NCBI GenBank assembly: GCA_027405735.1
Contig: JAPEHQ010000025.1
Span: 62,001-126,000, forward strand
Direction of reading: 5' to 3'
Length of the DNA: 64,000 nt
From: Mucor racemosus
Lineage: Eukaryota; Mucoromycota; Mucoromycetes; Mucorales; Mucoraceae
The position numbers were made by a program, and so were the translations under genes. Positions 45,523 to 56,520 of this stretch are shown one piece after another; positions within the stretch are counted from its first letter, which is position 1; each line of letters opens with the position of its first letter. Below the pieces are notes generated by a model, which saw only the letters and a list, made by a program, of their open reading frames with translations, was not told the origin of the DNA and did no database searches.

Positions 45523-46014
45523 TTAAGCTTCTCCAGAGCTATTACTGTCTGGTAAAGTAGGAAATAAATCGTTATTAATATCAGAGTTAAAAGACACTGA
45601 GTCATCATCCATGCCACCAGGATTCCCGCCGAGTAAGTCATAAATATAGAAATCCATAGGATGTTCATTCAATGTATTAAAACAATGATTAGATGAAGAA
45701 GAAGGGGCGGAAGCAGAAACAGAGGAGGAGGATTCACCTTCTTGGCTGGCCATTAGAAATGCATTCATATCTTCAAGTACATAAGTATCGTTGGCATCGA
45801 TCATCTCAATATCATCATCATCAATGTCATGATTGTCGAATAAATAAGTTTGTTGCATAGGTGGGGGTCTTCCTACAGGAGAGGAAGATGATTGATAATG
45901 CGAATCTTGAGGTGATTTCTGATGTGAAGGAGGAGATAGTGGAAGATATGAAAGTTTGTTTGTTGGATTGTCTTCATGCCGGCTCCTCTGCTTGTCTTTC
46001 ATCTTTTTTTTCAT
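45523..46014 (-). CDS. Acidic low-complexity protein, possible activator-type C-terminus
   Basis: 163-aa minus-strand frame. It has a basic start (MKKKMKDKQRSRHEDNPTNK), a Ser/Pro/Gln-rich part, then a strongly acidic, Ser- and hydrophobic-dotted half (FDNHDIDDDDIEMIDAND, DFYIYDLLGG, NDLFPTLPDSNSSGEA) resembling transcription activation regions. No DNA-binding domain is seen. Immediately upstream, another minus frame reads LWLPFNTYQQYQLLQKQQQQ and then stops at TGA just before the ATG, so this may be the last exon of a longer Gln-rich protein whose splice I could not resolve. Function unknown. Confidence 0.5.
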   Translation of the reverse strand: MKKKMKDKQRSRHEDNPTNKLSYLPLSPPSHQKSPQDSHYQSSSSPVGRPPPMQQTYLFDNHDIDDDDIEMIDANDTYVLEDMNAFLMASQEGESSSSVSASAPSSSSNHCFNTLNEHPMDFYIYDLLGGNPGGMDDDSVSFNSDINNDLFPTLPDSNSSGEA

Positions 46015-46463
46015 GTAAATTGTGCCTGTTGTTGTTGTTGCTTTTGAAGTAATTGATATTGCTGATATGTATTAAACGGTAACCATAGAGACGAATTTAT
46101 TGCTATGGAGATTGAAAAGTGTAATAAGAGTAGATCGAACAAATTGAATAAATTAATAATAAAATAGGATAAAGGCTTAATATCAGAACAAAAGAAAAAC
46201 AGAAATCAATCAATCGTTAAATGTGTATAGTTTCTTCTTCTTTTTTTTCTTCTTTTTTAAATTAGAGATGCTTGTATTAAACAAGAAATGTAGATATAAA
46301 GAGCAGATGTCTCTTTTCAAAATGTGAAAAAAAGGAAAAAACAATTTGGTCTTTTTATAAAGTAAAAAAAGTAGTAAAATAGAAAAAAGAATTGAAATAA
46401 AAGAGAAAAATGAACACGTATTTAAGGTAAAATGCTTACAGACCGCAGCACTTTTTTTTTTTA
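46015..46463. other. Intergenic or unresolved upstream exon region
   Basis: Includes a short Gln-rich reverse frame (about 46,020-46,125, preceded by an acceptor-like CTCCATAG), and A/T runs. The 92-codon reverse frame at 46,210-46,488 is Phe/Lys low complexity and is not called. Confidence 0.35.
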
Positions 46464-46652
46464 TTAGCTTTGAGCAACCAACATACATTTACGGCCACTA
46501 TCTCCATTGACTGCTTTAAAGTGTGGTTGCCTCCTTTCTTCTTCACAATCATATAGACACACCCATTTCGCTTTGAAAGTCTGTGCAAGCTTTTGCACAA
46601 AATCACTGATTTTTTTTAGAATTCAGGTTCCCGAAATGGATGTTTACACCAT
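46464..46652 (-). CDS. Tiny spliced gene, 48-aa conserved-looking protein
   Basis: Minus strand: exon 1 is 46652-46648 (ATGGT), the intron is 46647-46606 (42 nt, GTAAAC...ATCAG), and exon 2 is 46605-46464. The product begins MVDFVQKLAQTFKAKWVCLY, contains DCEEERRQPHFKAVNGDSGR and ends KCMLVAQS. The composition (Trp, Cys and charged residues, no low complexity) is clearly protein-like and stands out from the AT-rich flank, and the exon has balanced codons. The intron is shorter than the others here (53-87 nt), so the 5' end is less certain. It is head-to-head with kinesin, with 117 bp between the ATGs. I do not recognise the family. Confidence 0.55.
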
Positions 46653-46769
46653 GGTTTTTAAAGGCAAAAGATAATAGAAAGTGCAAATTTCCTCCTATTT
46701 TTAGTATTACACACAGTTTTGTATTTCTTTCTTTTTTTCTCTTCTTGAAATACAGCCATTTTTAAAAAA
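46653..46769. promoter_or_regulatory. 117-bp divergent promoter of the 48-aa gene and the kinesin
   Basis: Very short interval between two opposite ATGs, T-rich near the kinesin start. It implies a shared bidirectional promoter if the small gene model is right. Confidence 0.4.
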
Positions 46770-49700
46770 ATGGCATTGACAACAGTAAGGTACAGTACCG
46801 AGCAAAATGTCAAAATCAGTCAAGTTCTATATATCCCTTTTATTGATGAATATAACAATAAACAATGTATGTAGGGTGGCTTTGCGTGTACGACCCTTTA
46901 ATGAAAAAGAATTGAAAGAGACAAATCAACCAGAAAATCTCATCACATTTGTGCCTGGACAACCACAGCAAATCAGTATTGATCAGGATCGCCGTCATTT
47001 TACTTTTGATTATGTTTATCCATCCCATAAAAGCCAAGTCGATGTATATCAGTCTTGTATCCAGCCATTGTTTGATCAGTTTGTAAATGGGTTAGTTTTT
47101 TTTTTCGATATTTATGCACGAGTTCATTATTTGTTAAAATACAATGCTCCTTTTTTTTCGAAAAATTATAGATATAATGCAACTATATTAGCATACGGGT
47201 AATAGATCAAAATATCTCTGTAAAATAACGAAATATTTATTCTTTTTTTTTATTGTTGTTGTACAGCCAAACGGGCAGCGGAAAAACGTATAGTATGGGT
47301 ACATCTGCTACTTCTAGTTCTGCTGCATCCACGGAACATGTTGGCATTGTTCCACGTTTCGCTGAAAATTTGTTCAGCTGGATTGAATGCCAGCGAAACC
47401 AGCATGATAACAACACTGTATACAGCGTTCGAGTATCATTTCTAGAATTATATAATGAAGATATCATTGACTTGCTAAATAGTGGCAAAGAAAATACATC
47501 TATTACTATCCGTGAAAATACAAATGGAAACATTTCTTGGTCAGGTGTGCACGAAGAATCTATTCAAGGTTCTGTAGATCTTTTAAGGTAAATATTTACT
47601 AAAGAAATAACGTGTTTAAGGGAGTTTTTTAACACATAAATTAGCTGTCTTTCTCGAGGTTCAGTTGCTCGTACGACTGCATCGACTGATATGAATGCAA
47701 GTTCCTCAAGATCACATGCTATATTTTCAGTATCCTTGATGCAAAATATAAATTTGACAGTTGAAAATAATGATTCCATTACAAAGACATTGGAATCAAA
47801 ATTTCATTTCGTTGACCTTGCGGGTTCTGAAAGGGTAAACATTCATCACTATGTGTATTGTTATATAATAACTGACAACATGTAATATATATCCATAGCT
47901 CAAAAAGACAAATGCAGTGGGTGACAGGGCAAAGGAAGGTATTTCAATTAATTCTGGACTCTTGGCTCTTGGCAACGTAATTTCTGCACTAGGAGACGAA
48001 TCTAGACGTCAACAGCAACATATCCCTTATAGAAATTCCAAATTGACAAGACTTTTACAAGATAGTCTTGGTGGTAATAGCCAGACCCTTATGTTGGCAT
48101 GTGTTTCTCCAGCTGATACAAATGCAAATGAAACTCTAAGCACATTAAAGTATGCCAACCGAGCCAAGAATATTACAAATACGGTAGTACTGAACCAACA
48201 GCAAAGCCTCACGGATACTTTGAAAGAGGAAATTGCGCATTTAAAAGAAGAGATGCGAATCAATGATGCTTTTATCAAAGAAGTTCATGTAGAGTTAGAT
48301 GATCTAAGAACAAAAAACACTGCATTAGAATCATTAATTTATAACAACAATAACAACGGATTACCAGATTCAGTTGAAGGCAACACCACAACCGATGAAA
48401 CAGGGAAATTAGCAATGCTCATGGCTCGTTCACAACAACAAACAATAACAAAAAAATCACCTGTTACTTCTGTCATAAATAATAGCAACGATTTAATGGA
48501 CGATGATCAAGTAACTTTGGTTGGTTCATCTGCTGACGATAATATGCATGTTTCTACAAGTACCAAGAGAAAAAGAAAGAGTACAAGCACTAATCAAGTT
48601 AGGAAAAGAGTCGCAGCAGCAGCAGCGGCAAAAGCCGTTACTGAAAACGATCAGGATTCTCTCCTTTTGTCATTAGACAAACACAAGCATCGCATGAAAA
48701 AAGAATATTTGTTTGTAAAACAAATGAAAGTAAGCACAAGCAACTATTAAGATCATATTTACACAAATACTAATTAACTCTCTTACCGTAGAATCAATCT
48801 AACCTCACATCTGACCCCAACAAAATTACAAAACTAATCAACATGTTCTTTTCGAGCATTAGAGAGCAAAAACAACTAGTTCAACTGGTTGAACAAAGCA
48901 ATAAACAACAACCACCTACAGCAGCCAAGAAACCTCCACTTTCATCAATTCCTGTAAACAAAAAAAAGGAATTCGATCAATCAAAGCCTAGTTTTATTAA
49001 ACAACCTACTGCAGTTTCTTTATTAAATACAACTTCTGATAATCTCACTAATACTTTAATGCTAGAACATCAAATGATGTCAAGTCAATTAAAGCAAATC
49101 ATGGCTGCCATTAAGAAAGCTATGGTTATGACAAATAATCCATCAACATCTCTCGCGCAATTAAAGCCTATACTTAATAGAGCTGCTCTTATATATACCC
49201 AGCATTCAAATAGCAGCAAGATAACGCACGATACTAGCAGTACAACTAACAGCAGCAGCACTGCTACCACTAAATGCAACAAAAGTAACAACAGCGTACG
49301 AGTTCAGAACAAATCAAACATCCCAACAAGTGGATTAGAAAATAAGAAAAGTATCGCTGCAAACAAAAAACGAGTTAATATCGAGGATGTTCGCTCTGAA
49401 ATCAAGAGGTAAAGTTATTATGCAATCGTTATAACATTTGGCTCATCAGTTTATAGAATCATATCCTTTGAACATATAAAACTTCATCCCATTTGCTTGG
49501 AAATGCTAAACTCATTGAAACAACAGGTAAATGTGCTTCAGTCCAACTTTTTTAAAAATGTAAATCTAACTATATATGTATCTCGCCAAAAGAAAATTAA
49601 ATTAATGAGAGAGCAGAAAGACTTGTTAAAGGAGAGACATGAAATGTTGAAGGAATTTTATAAAGATGAATTTACAGAACAGCAACAAAAGCAACAATAC

Positions 49701-50075
49701 ATGGACGAAAGAATCGACACAATCACTGTTCAAGTTGATTTACTCACAGAACATATCAAATTACTGACATCCGCTTCACGATCAGCAGTGAATAGCAGCA
49801 ATAAGAACAACCACAGTTTGATCGACATTTTAAAGCATTTGAAAGAAGGCGATTTACGTGCTCTCATTTTATTGATTATTCAACAAGATTTAGTTTCTTT
49901 TAATCTTCAGTCTCAAATTAATCAACATACGTTGGAAACCCTTCATAAATTCCAACAAGGTATGATTCAACTACGAAGAACTAATGATGAGATAAATAAT
50001 CAAGTTTTGATGGATCTCTTAAAATCACCTATACGTTGCCTTTCAAATGGATTGGTATTGATTTCTGGGAAATAA
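46770..50075 (+). CDS. Kinesin-4 (KIF4/chromokinesin-like) motor protein
   Basis: Nine exons: 46770-46789, 46875-47090, 47172-47198, 47267-47587, 47645-47834, 47899-48729, 48792-49408, 49457-49526 and 49593-50075 (924 aa). The 20-nt first exon yields [15 protein letters not shown], a proper motor start that a single-ORF view misses. The P-loop GQTGSGKT is at about 88-95, switch I NASSSRSH near 211, and switch II DLAGSER near 252. [20 protein letters not shown] and [15 protein letters not shown] are kinesin-4/KIF4-type. After the neck (residue about 345) come coiled coil, a nuclear-signal-like stretch ([15 protein letters not shown]), Ser/Asn/Gln linkers, and a further coiled coil ([20 protein letters not shown]). 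No Cys-rich tail is seen. Plus-end motor, likely for spindle midzone or transport. Exon 3 is 27 nt. Intron 8 (66 nt) is in frame, so its removal is inferred. Confidence 0.93.
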
Positions 50076-50519
50076 TCCGCAGCAGAAATAACAACAAAAT
50101 GTAATAATTTGCTTTTTTTTTTTTTTTTAGTATCTTGTAATTTACCCCCCTTTTATAATTTAAACTATTATCTACAAATATAATCTATCATATATATATA
50201 TATACTCATATCATTAATCTTTTATTCATAATAAAATTCATTGGAATCGTAATTACTATACTTTTTTTTTTTTTGACAGTTACATGAATCAGTCGCAGCA
50301 AAGTTAAAGAAGGCTTACATTAAAAATATTGTTACGCACATTATGAAAATTTCACAGTTTAAGACGATTTATGGTCCTTACTTGTCTGCTTGTCTAATAT
50401 TTTAACTGAATAATGGCACAATAAAAAATACGATTAGATATTTTTGAATTATACCAATTACTGATTGTTTTGAATGACTATTTGTTACAGGCTAGAACAA
50501 ATCCTTTAAACCCCTAACA
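50076..50519. other. 3' flank of the kinesin gene
   Basis: T-rich tracts and a TA microsatellite near 50,190-50,205. No gene is seen. Confidence 0.45.
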
Positions 50520-50780
50520 TTAAGTTGTCATTACTAAAAATTAAAAACTTTGAGCTTTGATATTTCTGCAAATAATTAAGCTATAATAAGACTTTCTAAT
50601 AATAAAACTTACTTGTTTTAATGTGCTCTATAACATATATAGGCGTGAAAAGATCCAAGTACTTTTTTTTTCCTTTTTATTTATGTCCTTTTTTTGGCCA
50701 CTTTGTAGTAGACTATAAAATATTTATTATATTGATCAACGCTCATTCTGCATTTATTCTTGTCGTTGTCCATGTTGATT
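50520..50780 (-). repeat. R2 repeat fragment, copy e
   Basis: Matches 30,190-30,400 in the same orientation: AAAAACTTTGAGCTTTGATA, AATTAAGCTATAATAAGAC, GTGCTCTATAACATATATAG, and TAGTAGACTATAAAATATT. It ends where R1 copy c begins. Confidence 0.65.
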
Positions 50781-50879
50781 ATTAAAAATCAAGCTTTCCA
50801 TAGCTTATAATAATGACAATGGAGTGTTTCTGATTTTTGATTGGCATTTATCATAAGGCGGGCTGATGATACGTTTGAT

Positions 50880-51366
50880 TAAGTATAAAAGACGAGCCGA
50901 GCCTAGGACGAGCTTGACCAAAGCTCGCCACAACGAGCCGAGCTTTGTATCACTCGAGCTCGAGCCGAGCTTTAATAAAAGCTCGTTTGACAAAGACGAG
51001 TTTTTGACTTTTTTTTAAAAAGCTCGTTTGAGAAAGACGAGCTTTTGACTTCTTTTCAAAAAGTTCAAATTTAAATAATAATTAGTAAATGCTATGACAT
51101 TATTACTTTAGATAATTGTCAATTGACATTCATAAGTTTGCTTTACTTTAGATATTTGTCACTGGAAAGGTAAAATAAAGCTCGCATTGAGATGATGAGT
51201 TTTAGTCGCTGCATAAAAAAGCTCGTTTGGGGTAAACGAGCTCTAGTCACGCGCAAAAAAAAGCTCGTCGAGGTTGAACGAGCTTTTTTGTAAGCTCGTC
51301 TAACTTTAACGAGCCTTGAGAAAAGCTCGGCTGCATAAAAAAGGCTCGGCTCGTTTAATATCACTA
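50880..51366. mobile_element. hAT-like MITE, 487 bp, with GAGCTCG-rich subterminal repeats
   Basis: The ends TAAGTATAAAAGACGAGCC and, in reverse complement of the right end, TAGTGATATTAAACGAGCC share an inverted repeat ending ACGAGCCGAGCC. It is flanked by a direct 8-bp duplication CGTTTGAT (50,872-50,879 and 51,367-51,374), present once in the undisrupted R1 copies. An 8-bp duplication and YARNG-like tips fit the hAT superfamily. The interior is packed with GAGCTCG/AAAGCTCGT words in both orientations and has no transposase frame, so it is non-autonomous. Confidence 0.85.
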
Positions 51367-51572
51367 CGTTTGATACTACCGTAGTAGATGGAACCAGTCA
51401 ATTTAGTTTATGGAATTTGAATGAAAATACAGAGGAACCATTTGTAACTACTACTTGAGCTAGTTCTAGTAAAGCACTGAATAAATTGGCTTGGGACAAA
51501 GAGGATAAGAAGACGGCAATAGGTTTCAGTAATGGTCATGTTTATGTTTATGCTTATGATATTATTGGAAAT
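51367..51572 (+). pseudogene. Dynein intermediate-chain-like fragment in R1c
   Basis: Same frame as in the other R1 copies: SLWNLNENTEEPFVTTT, then TGA, then ALNKLAWDKEDKKTAIGF and SNGHVYVYAYD, ending at GGAAAT followed by GTAAGA. The donor-like GTAAGA at the end indicates that an exon plus the start of its intron was captured as genomic DNA. Confidence 0.55.
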
Positions 51573-52380
51573 GTAAGATTAAAGCTCAATGTAAATTACC
51601 TCTAGCGCAATAATTATAAAGTAAGATTATATTATCATCAAATAAACTACCACGCAATATTAATATGTATAAACATTTACAGTAATAAGCTTGCATCAAG
51701 TGGGTACAGCATCATAAATTCTTGAAAAAGTTCTCAAGTATTATAAAATCTCTTATTTTTAAGACTTACAAGGCTTATAAACAGAATATTAATTTCAAAA
51801 ATTATTCTTGTCCAGATCATCAATTTTGACATTTTTTAATTTTTTTTTTTTTGGTTTTGCAAATCTAGAGTTAATTATACTACCAACTATAAAACAAAAA
51901 ATATACACATATGCAGAATTTAACGCTCTATTTGCTCAATAAAAAATAATAAACATTTTTATTGCAAAATATAACATGAAAATCCTTTAATCAAAAATCC
52001 GTTTTTGGGGCAAAAGTACAAAGTTTTATTATTTAACATTTAATATTAAGCTTTTATAAATTGTGTATTAGTCATGGCTACAATTTTCTCTCACAATGTA
52101 GTATATTTCAACGTTGATTTTGGTATCAAAATTTGATTTTTCTGTTTTTTGATAAAAATCATGAGTGTTGGTAAGGATAAAATGAGTCACCGAAAATGTC
52201 CGCTACAAAAACTGAACTTTCAGACAGTACATGGCTAAATATAAGAAAAGTTAAAAAAACGCCTTTTTACTTAAAACTGATATACCATAGTATGAAACTT
52301 AGGCGTTCAATCTTGTTCTCTCGCTATGCTCAATTACAGCGTCGCTCTAGGGGATCGCTTTTGTAATTTTTTAATGAATG

Positions 52381-53453
52381 TGCAGTGGAATTACATACTA
52401 AAAACGCTTGATAATAATAAAATAACCTAAATTCCAAGTGTCGCTCATAAAATATGATGCCACTTGAAATGTGAACAACAATAATAAACAAACGTGTAAT
52501 GATCCAGTTACATTACATAAGCAAATTGCACATATAAATAACAACCAAGAACGGATCAATTGCACATTAGTGAATTTATCTGTTCTTTCCTTTCCTTTTA
52601 TTATATTTATAACCACAATCCAAATAAATATATATATTGTTACTTATTTATCATTGTTACTTATAACCAATTATTACATATAACCCCATATAATCAATCA
52701 TAAGTAATAATCGTATACCAGTAATAGCAATTACAATTAGTAACACCAACCTATCATATCCAATCATAGAATCAAAGCCAGACATATAATCCTCCATATT
52801 ATATTATCCAGTTTGACAACCAATTGGTCTATTACAAAACGCTTCAATTGAACACTATAACAAACGCATGTTAAAAATATGAAATACCTTTTTGAACCAT
52901 ACATGTCGTGTAGACGATAGCACCTTTGATCACGGTGCAATCAATTACACAAATGACATATATATCAAAATAGGATTCTATCCAAATCAATAATAATAAT
53001 AAACAAAGATATCAATTTAGTCAACTGCTCATCCATATTGAAGTAGCACTGTCAATATAAATAAGATTCAAGCGTATAAAAATTCCCCTTAATTCAAGGT
53101 TAAATAAAATATATATGTATAAAAATAATAAACAAAACAACCATTTCCCAAAAGGTCGGTATTGTCAAATTTGACATCAATCACTTATGGCCAATGCTCT
53201 GCATGATTTACCCCTTAAAATATTAAAGCAATAACAATGTACTCAAAACTAGAAGATTGCTAAATATAAATATATTCAAGTGTGATGGTATCCAAGTTTT
53301 CCAAATCATTATAAATACCCTTATACTTTTTCAGTTATTTAACTCTTCAGAAATAATTTGTAATAAAACACTTTAGCTGATTATAATTGTATTTCTACCG
53401 CTTTCATTTTTTATATTTTTTTATTTTAGTAAACAACATCGTTATTTACTGCA
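52381..53453. other. TGCAGT...ACTGCA-bounded AT-rich block, origin unclear
   Basis: This 1,073-bp stretch lies between the abrupt end of R1c and the start of R3c. Its tips are TGCAGTGGAA and TTTACTGCA, an imperfect inverted repeat with TG/CA ends. No flanking target duplication is visible (GAATG versus ATAAT). No coding frame is credible. It could be a solo LTR or MITE whose duplication was lost by recombination. Confidence 0.35.
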
Positions 53454-54590
53454 ATAATATAATTAATAACGAAGATAATTGAAATGGTTTAAAGCAGATG
53501 TGAGTTACTCTTGTTTAGGATATTGACTAAATATTGAGCTGGATTATGTAATACTAATAATGAGCGCAGAATGTATGGTTCATCGTAGTAAGTTCTTAAT
53601 ATGTTATCTGGACATGATCATTAGAGTAGGAACTGGAAGGAATGATACATATCAACTTTATCTCAATTATGGAATAAGGTGGAGTGATTTTATTATATAT
53701 TATATTTAGTCTAAGATGAGGTGATATTATTGAAGCTGAGCCAATGGAAATCGTTACTGGCGATTCACATTGGTTGGTTTTGTTATAAAGAATATTCTAT
53801 CTACTTAACTTTGCCTCCTCCTTGTCGGATCTGATTCTGGTCATATCTATTTACATCAAAACCTCATACAAATGGTCTCCCAACTTATGAAATCAAGATT
53901 TAACTATTGAATGTTATACCCTATATCCGCGCTCCTAAAACATATAAATACCTGATCTTTATACTCATAGCTTGACATCTTTATCTTTTTTTCTTATACA
54001 TATACTTAATAAATATACCGAGTTCTAATTGTATTTTAGCTGATTATCTTAAGTATATATATAAACAACTCTTATTCAACAGAATTGCCTTATTGACGAG
54101 ATGCTGTACATCAATTTGAAATTTGGGATTTGAAAGAGTTCTGCCCATGTTCTTGTTTCGAAGGCCAAATGCGAACAACAACAACAACAACAACAACAAC
54201 AACCTGTTTGGCAACACTAAAAGTATTTATGTATTTGTAAATTAATGTTTGTAATACACAAAATTGACTGATTTGGAACTATTTTCTGTGTTCTTCCCCA
54301 CTCTTTACTCAGATCTTTTATTTATGTTTAAAACTACAACAAAAAAGACCAATATTTTTTATAAACTGAAATCAAATAGCAGGTACAAGTACATGATGTT
54401 TTTCCTATTGTTTATTTGGAAATAAATTATTGACTATTAATGTTAAAGTCGTGTTATGATATTTTTCTCGAACAAAAAAAACATCCAAGATGTGGTCATT
54501 TTGTTTCATCATCTACGTTATAACAATGCTTTTTCGGTGTAAATTCAATATCTACCTGCAGAAAAATTGGTGGTTATAAAAGTAGTATGT
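53454..54590 (+). repeat. R3 repeat, copy c (split by a solo LTR)
   Basis: ATAATTAATAACGAAGATAA at the start, GATGTGAGTTACTCT at the left break, then after the LTR TATTCAACAGAATTGCC, the TTCTGCCCATGTTCTTG block, a (CAA)n run at about 54,175-54,202, and CAGAAAAATTGGTGGTTATA at the end, collinear with 22,945-23,511. Confidence 0.8.
53512..54067. mobile_element. Solo LTR, family A, 556 bp
   Basis: It begins TGTTTAGGATATTGACTAAA and ends TATATATATAAACA, with the TGTTTA/TAAACA terminal inverted repeat typical of LTRs. It is flanked by the 5-bp duplication ACTCT (53,507-53,511 and 54,068-54,072); the empty site is visible in R3 copy a (GTTACTCTGATTC). A second copy lies at 57,716 in the same orientation. 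No internal retrotransposon sequence (gag, pol) is present. Confidence 0.9.
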
Positions 54591-55345
54591 ATAAATATTT
54601 ACAGTAATAAGCTTGAATCAAGTGGGTACAGCATCATAAATTCTTGAAAAAGTTCTCAAGTATAATAAAATCTCTTATTTTTAAGACTTACAAAACTTAT
54701 AAACAGAATATTAATTTCAAAAATTATTCTTGTCCAGATCATCAATTTTGACATTTTTTAATTTTTTTTTTTTTGGTTTTGCAAATCTAGAGTTAATTAT
54801 ACTACCAATTATAAAAACAAAAAAATACACATATGCAGAATTTAGCGCTCTATTTGCTCAATAAAAAATAATAAACATTTTTATTGCAAAATATAACATG
54901 AAAATCCTTTAATCAAAAATCCGTTTTTGGGGCAAAAGTACAAAGTTTTATTATTTAACATTTAATATTAGGCTTTTATAAATTGTGTATTAGTCATGGC
55001 TACAATTTTCTCTCACAATGTAGTATATTTCAACGTTGATTTTGGTATCAAAATTTGATTTTTCTGTTTTTTGATAAAAATCATGAGTGTTGGTAAGGAT
55101 AAAATGAGTCACCAAAAATGTCCGCTACAAAAACTGAATTTTCAGACAGTACATGGCTAAATATAAGAAAAGTTAAAAAACTCTTTTTTATTTAAAACTG
55201 ATATACCATAGTATAAGAGACTTAGCCGTTCAATCTTGCTGCCTTGCTATGCTCAATTACAGCGTCGCTCTAGGGGCTCGCTTTTGCGATTTTTTAATGA
55301 ATGTATGATATGACAGACGGTTTTTCTGATGAAAAATGCATGTTT
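54591..55345 (+). repeat. R1 repeat, copy d, 3' part
   Basis: Starts at about TATTTACAGTAATAAGCTTG and runs through the TTAGCGCTCTATTTGCTC site (54,842, no insertion), the ATCCGTTTTTGGGG block and GCGATTTTTTAATGAATG to AATGCATGTTTC near 55,345. Very close to copy c, so the two are probably recent duplicates. Confidence 0.85.
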
Positions 55346-56520
55346 CTATGATAAAAGATATTACCTATTTTGTTTCGTTTATGGTTTATACGACTGTAAT
55401 GCTGCTTTTACATTCGCTGAAATGTGCAATTCAGCAGGTGTTGCATCCACCGGTTAATCGTAAGATAATGAACCTTTTGATTTGTAATCCTTAGTTTCAA
55501 GAAGTCAGCTAACTGATCTATGATAATATTCTCGATTGTTCTTCTTATTTTCTAAAGCAAGATCCGGGAAGCTGGATATGTGAGACATATTCACTTGTTG
55601 GATTTAGTTATATAAAATAAGCTGAACTTAAATGTGCTGTGTTACTAATGTACATAAAATGACCTGACAATGGAATGTCAGAAAGATATAATCGATCCAA
55701 AGCTGATATTACAGATAATTGTAATATAGAATTTGTATATAAATAGGACAAATTATTGATATTAAATAAAGATTCTCTTTAGTTTTTGTGTGTGATTTAA
55801 TTTAACAAGTTCCTTTATTAAATTATACATTTTTCTTGCCATAATATTTATTCTAAATCTTTGGCATTTCAGCAGGGTTTTAATTGCGCTAAATAATGTA
55901 AAGCCTTGAAAATCCTTTTCTACGTGTGTTGTTTCTCTCTTTTTGGTTTCATATTCCAGAATATATTTACCGTTTGAAAAGGCATATCAGATTATCAAGC
56001 TGGTATTCTTTTCTTTTGTCTAAATACGCATGCTAACATAAGGTACTGATATTTTTAATATACGTAACAGTCTTTATTAGAGACTGATATTCTCATTTAA
56101 TCGCATTCTAAGGTCAAATATCATTATTCACTATGGTATTGTGGGACGTATTTTTTGATTACCAGATCAAATCAAAGGCAATGATAATATTTATACTGTA
56201 TCTATCAATGAAAAGCTAGAACTGGCTGCAAACCCAAGAAATATTCCAGGAAAGTAATAAAATTTGAAATGATATAGAAACAAAATAAATAATAATCTAA
56301 TATCTTGTCTAATAACCATAGTTTTGATCATAGATACTGTATACTTGAAAACAAATCTTTTTACAGCTGACAATCCGTAAACTAAACTAGTAAGCTTAAT
56401 AAAGAAGGTGAATTTGTTTGAATTTTATGAGTGATGAAGTAACATCTATAATCTTAGATTTGGGCTTGCATATAAATTTAAGCACTAAGTGTTATTTAAG
56501 TTTATGCTCTGGAAAAAACC
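55346..56520. other. Unassigned AT-rich DNA
   Basis: No repeat partner and no credible reading frame noticed. A 60-codon reverse frame at 56,191-56,373 is not supported. Confidence 0.35.

Larger units (their letters stand above)
50781..52378 (+). repeat. R1 repeat copy c, split by a hAT-like MITE
   Basis: R1 landmarks in order: AAAATCAAGCTTTCCATAGC (50,786), the dynein-like fragment (from 51,367), AATTTAACGCTCTATTTGCTC (51,915, no Tc1 insertion), the ATCCGTTTTTGGGG block (51,997), and the end TTTTTTAATGAATG (52,380). The left part breaks at 50,879 and resumes at 51,367. Confidence 0.85.

Noticed and set aside
51143..51364. 73-codon reverse frame inside the MITE
   Set aside because: Reads through subterminal repeats; no transposase motif.
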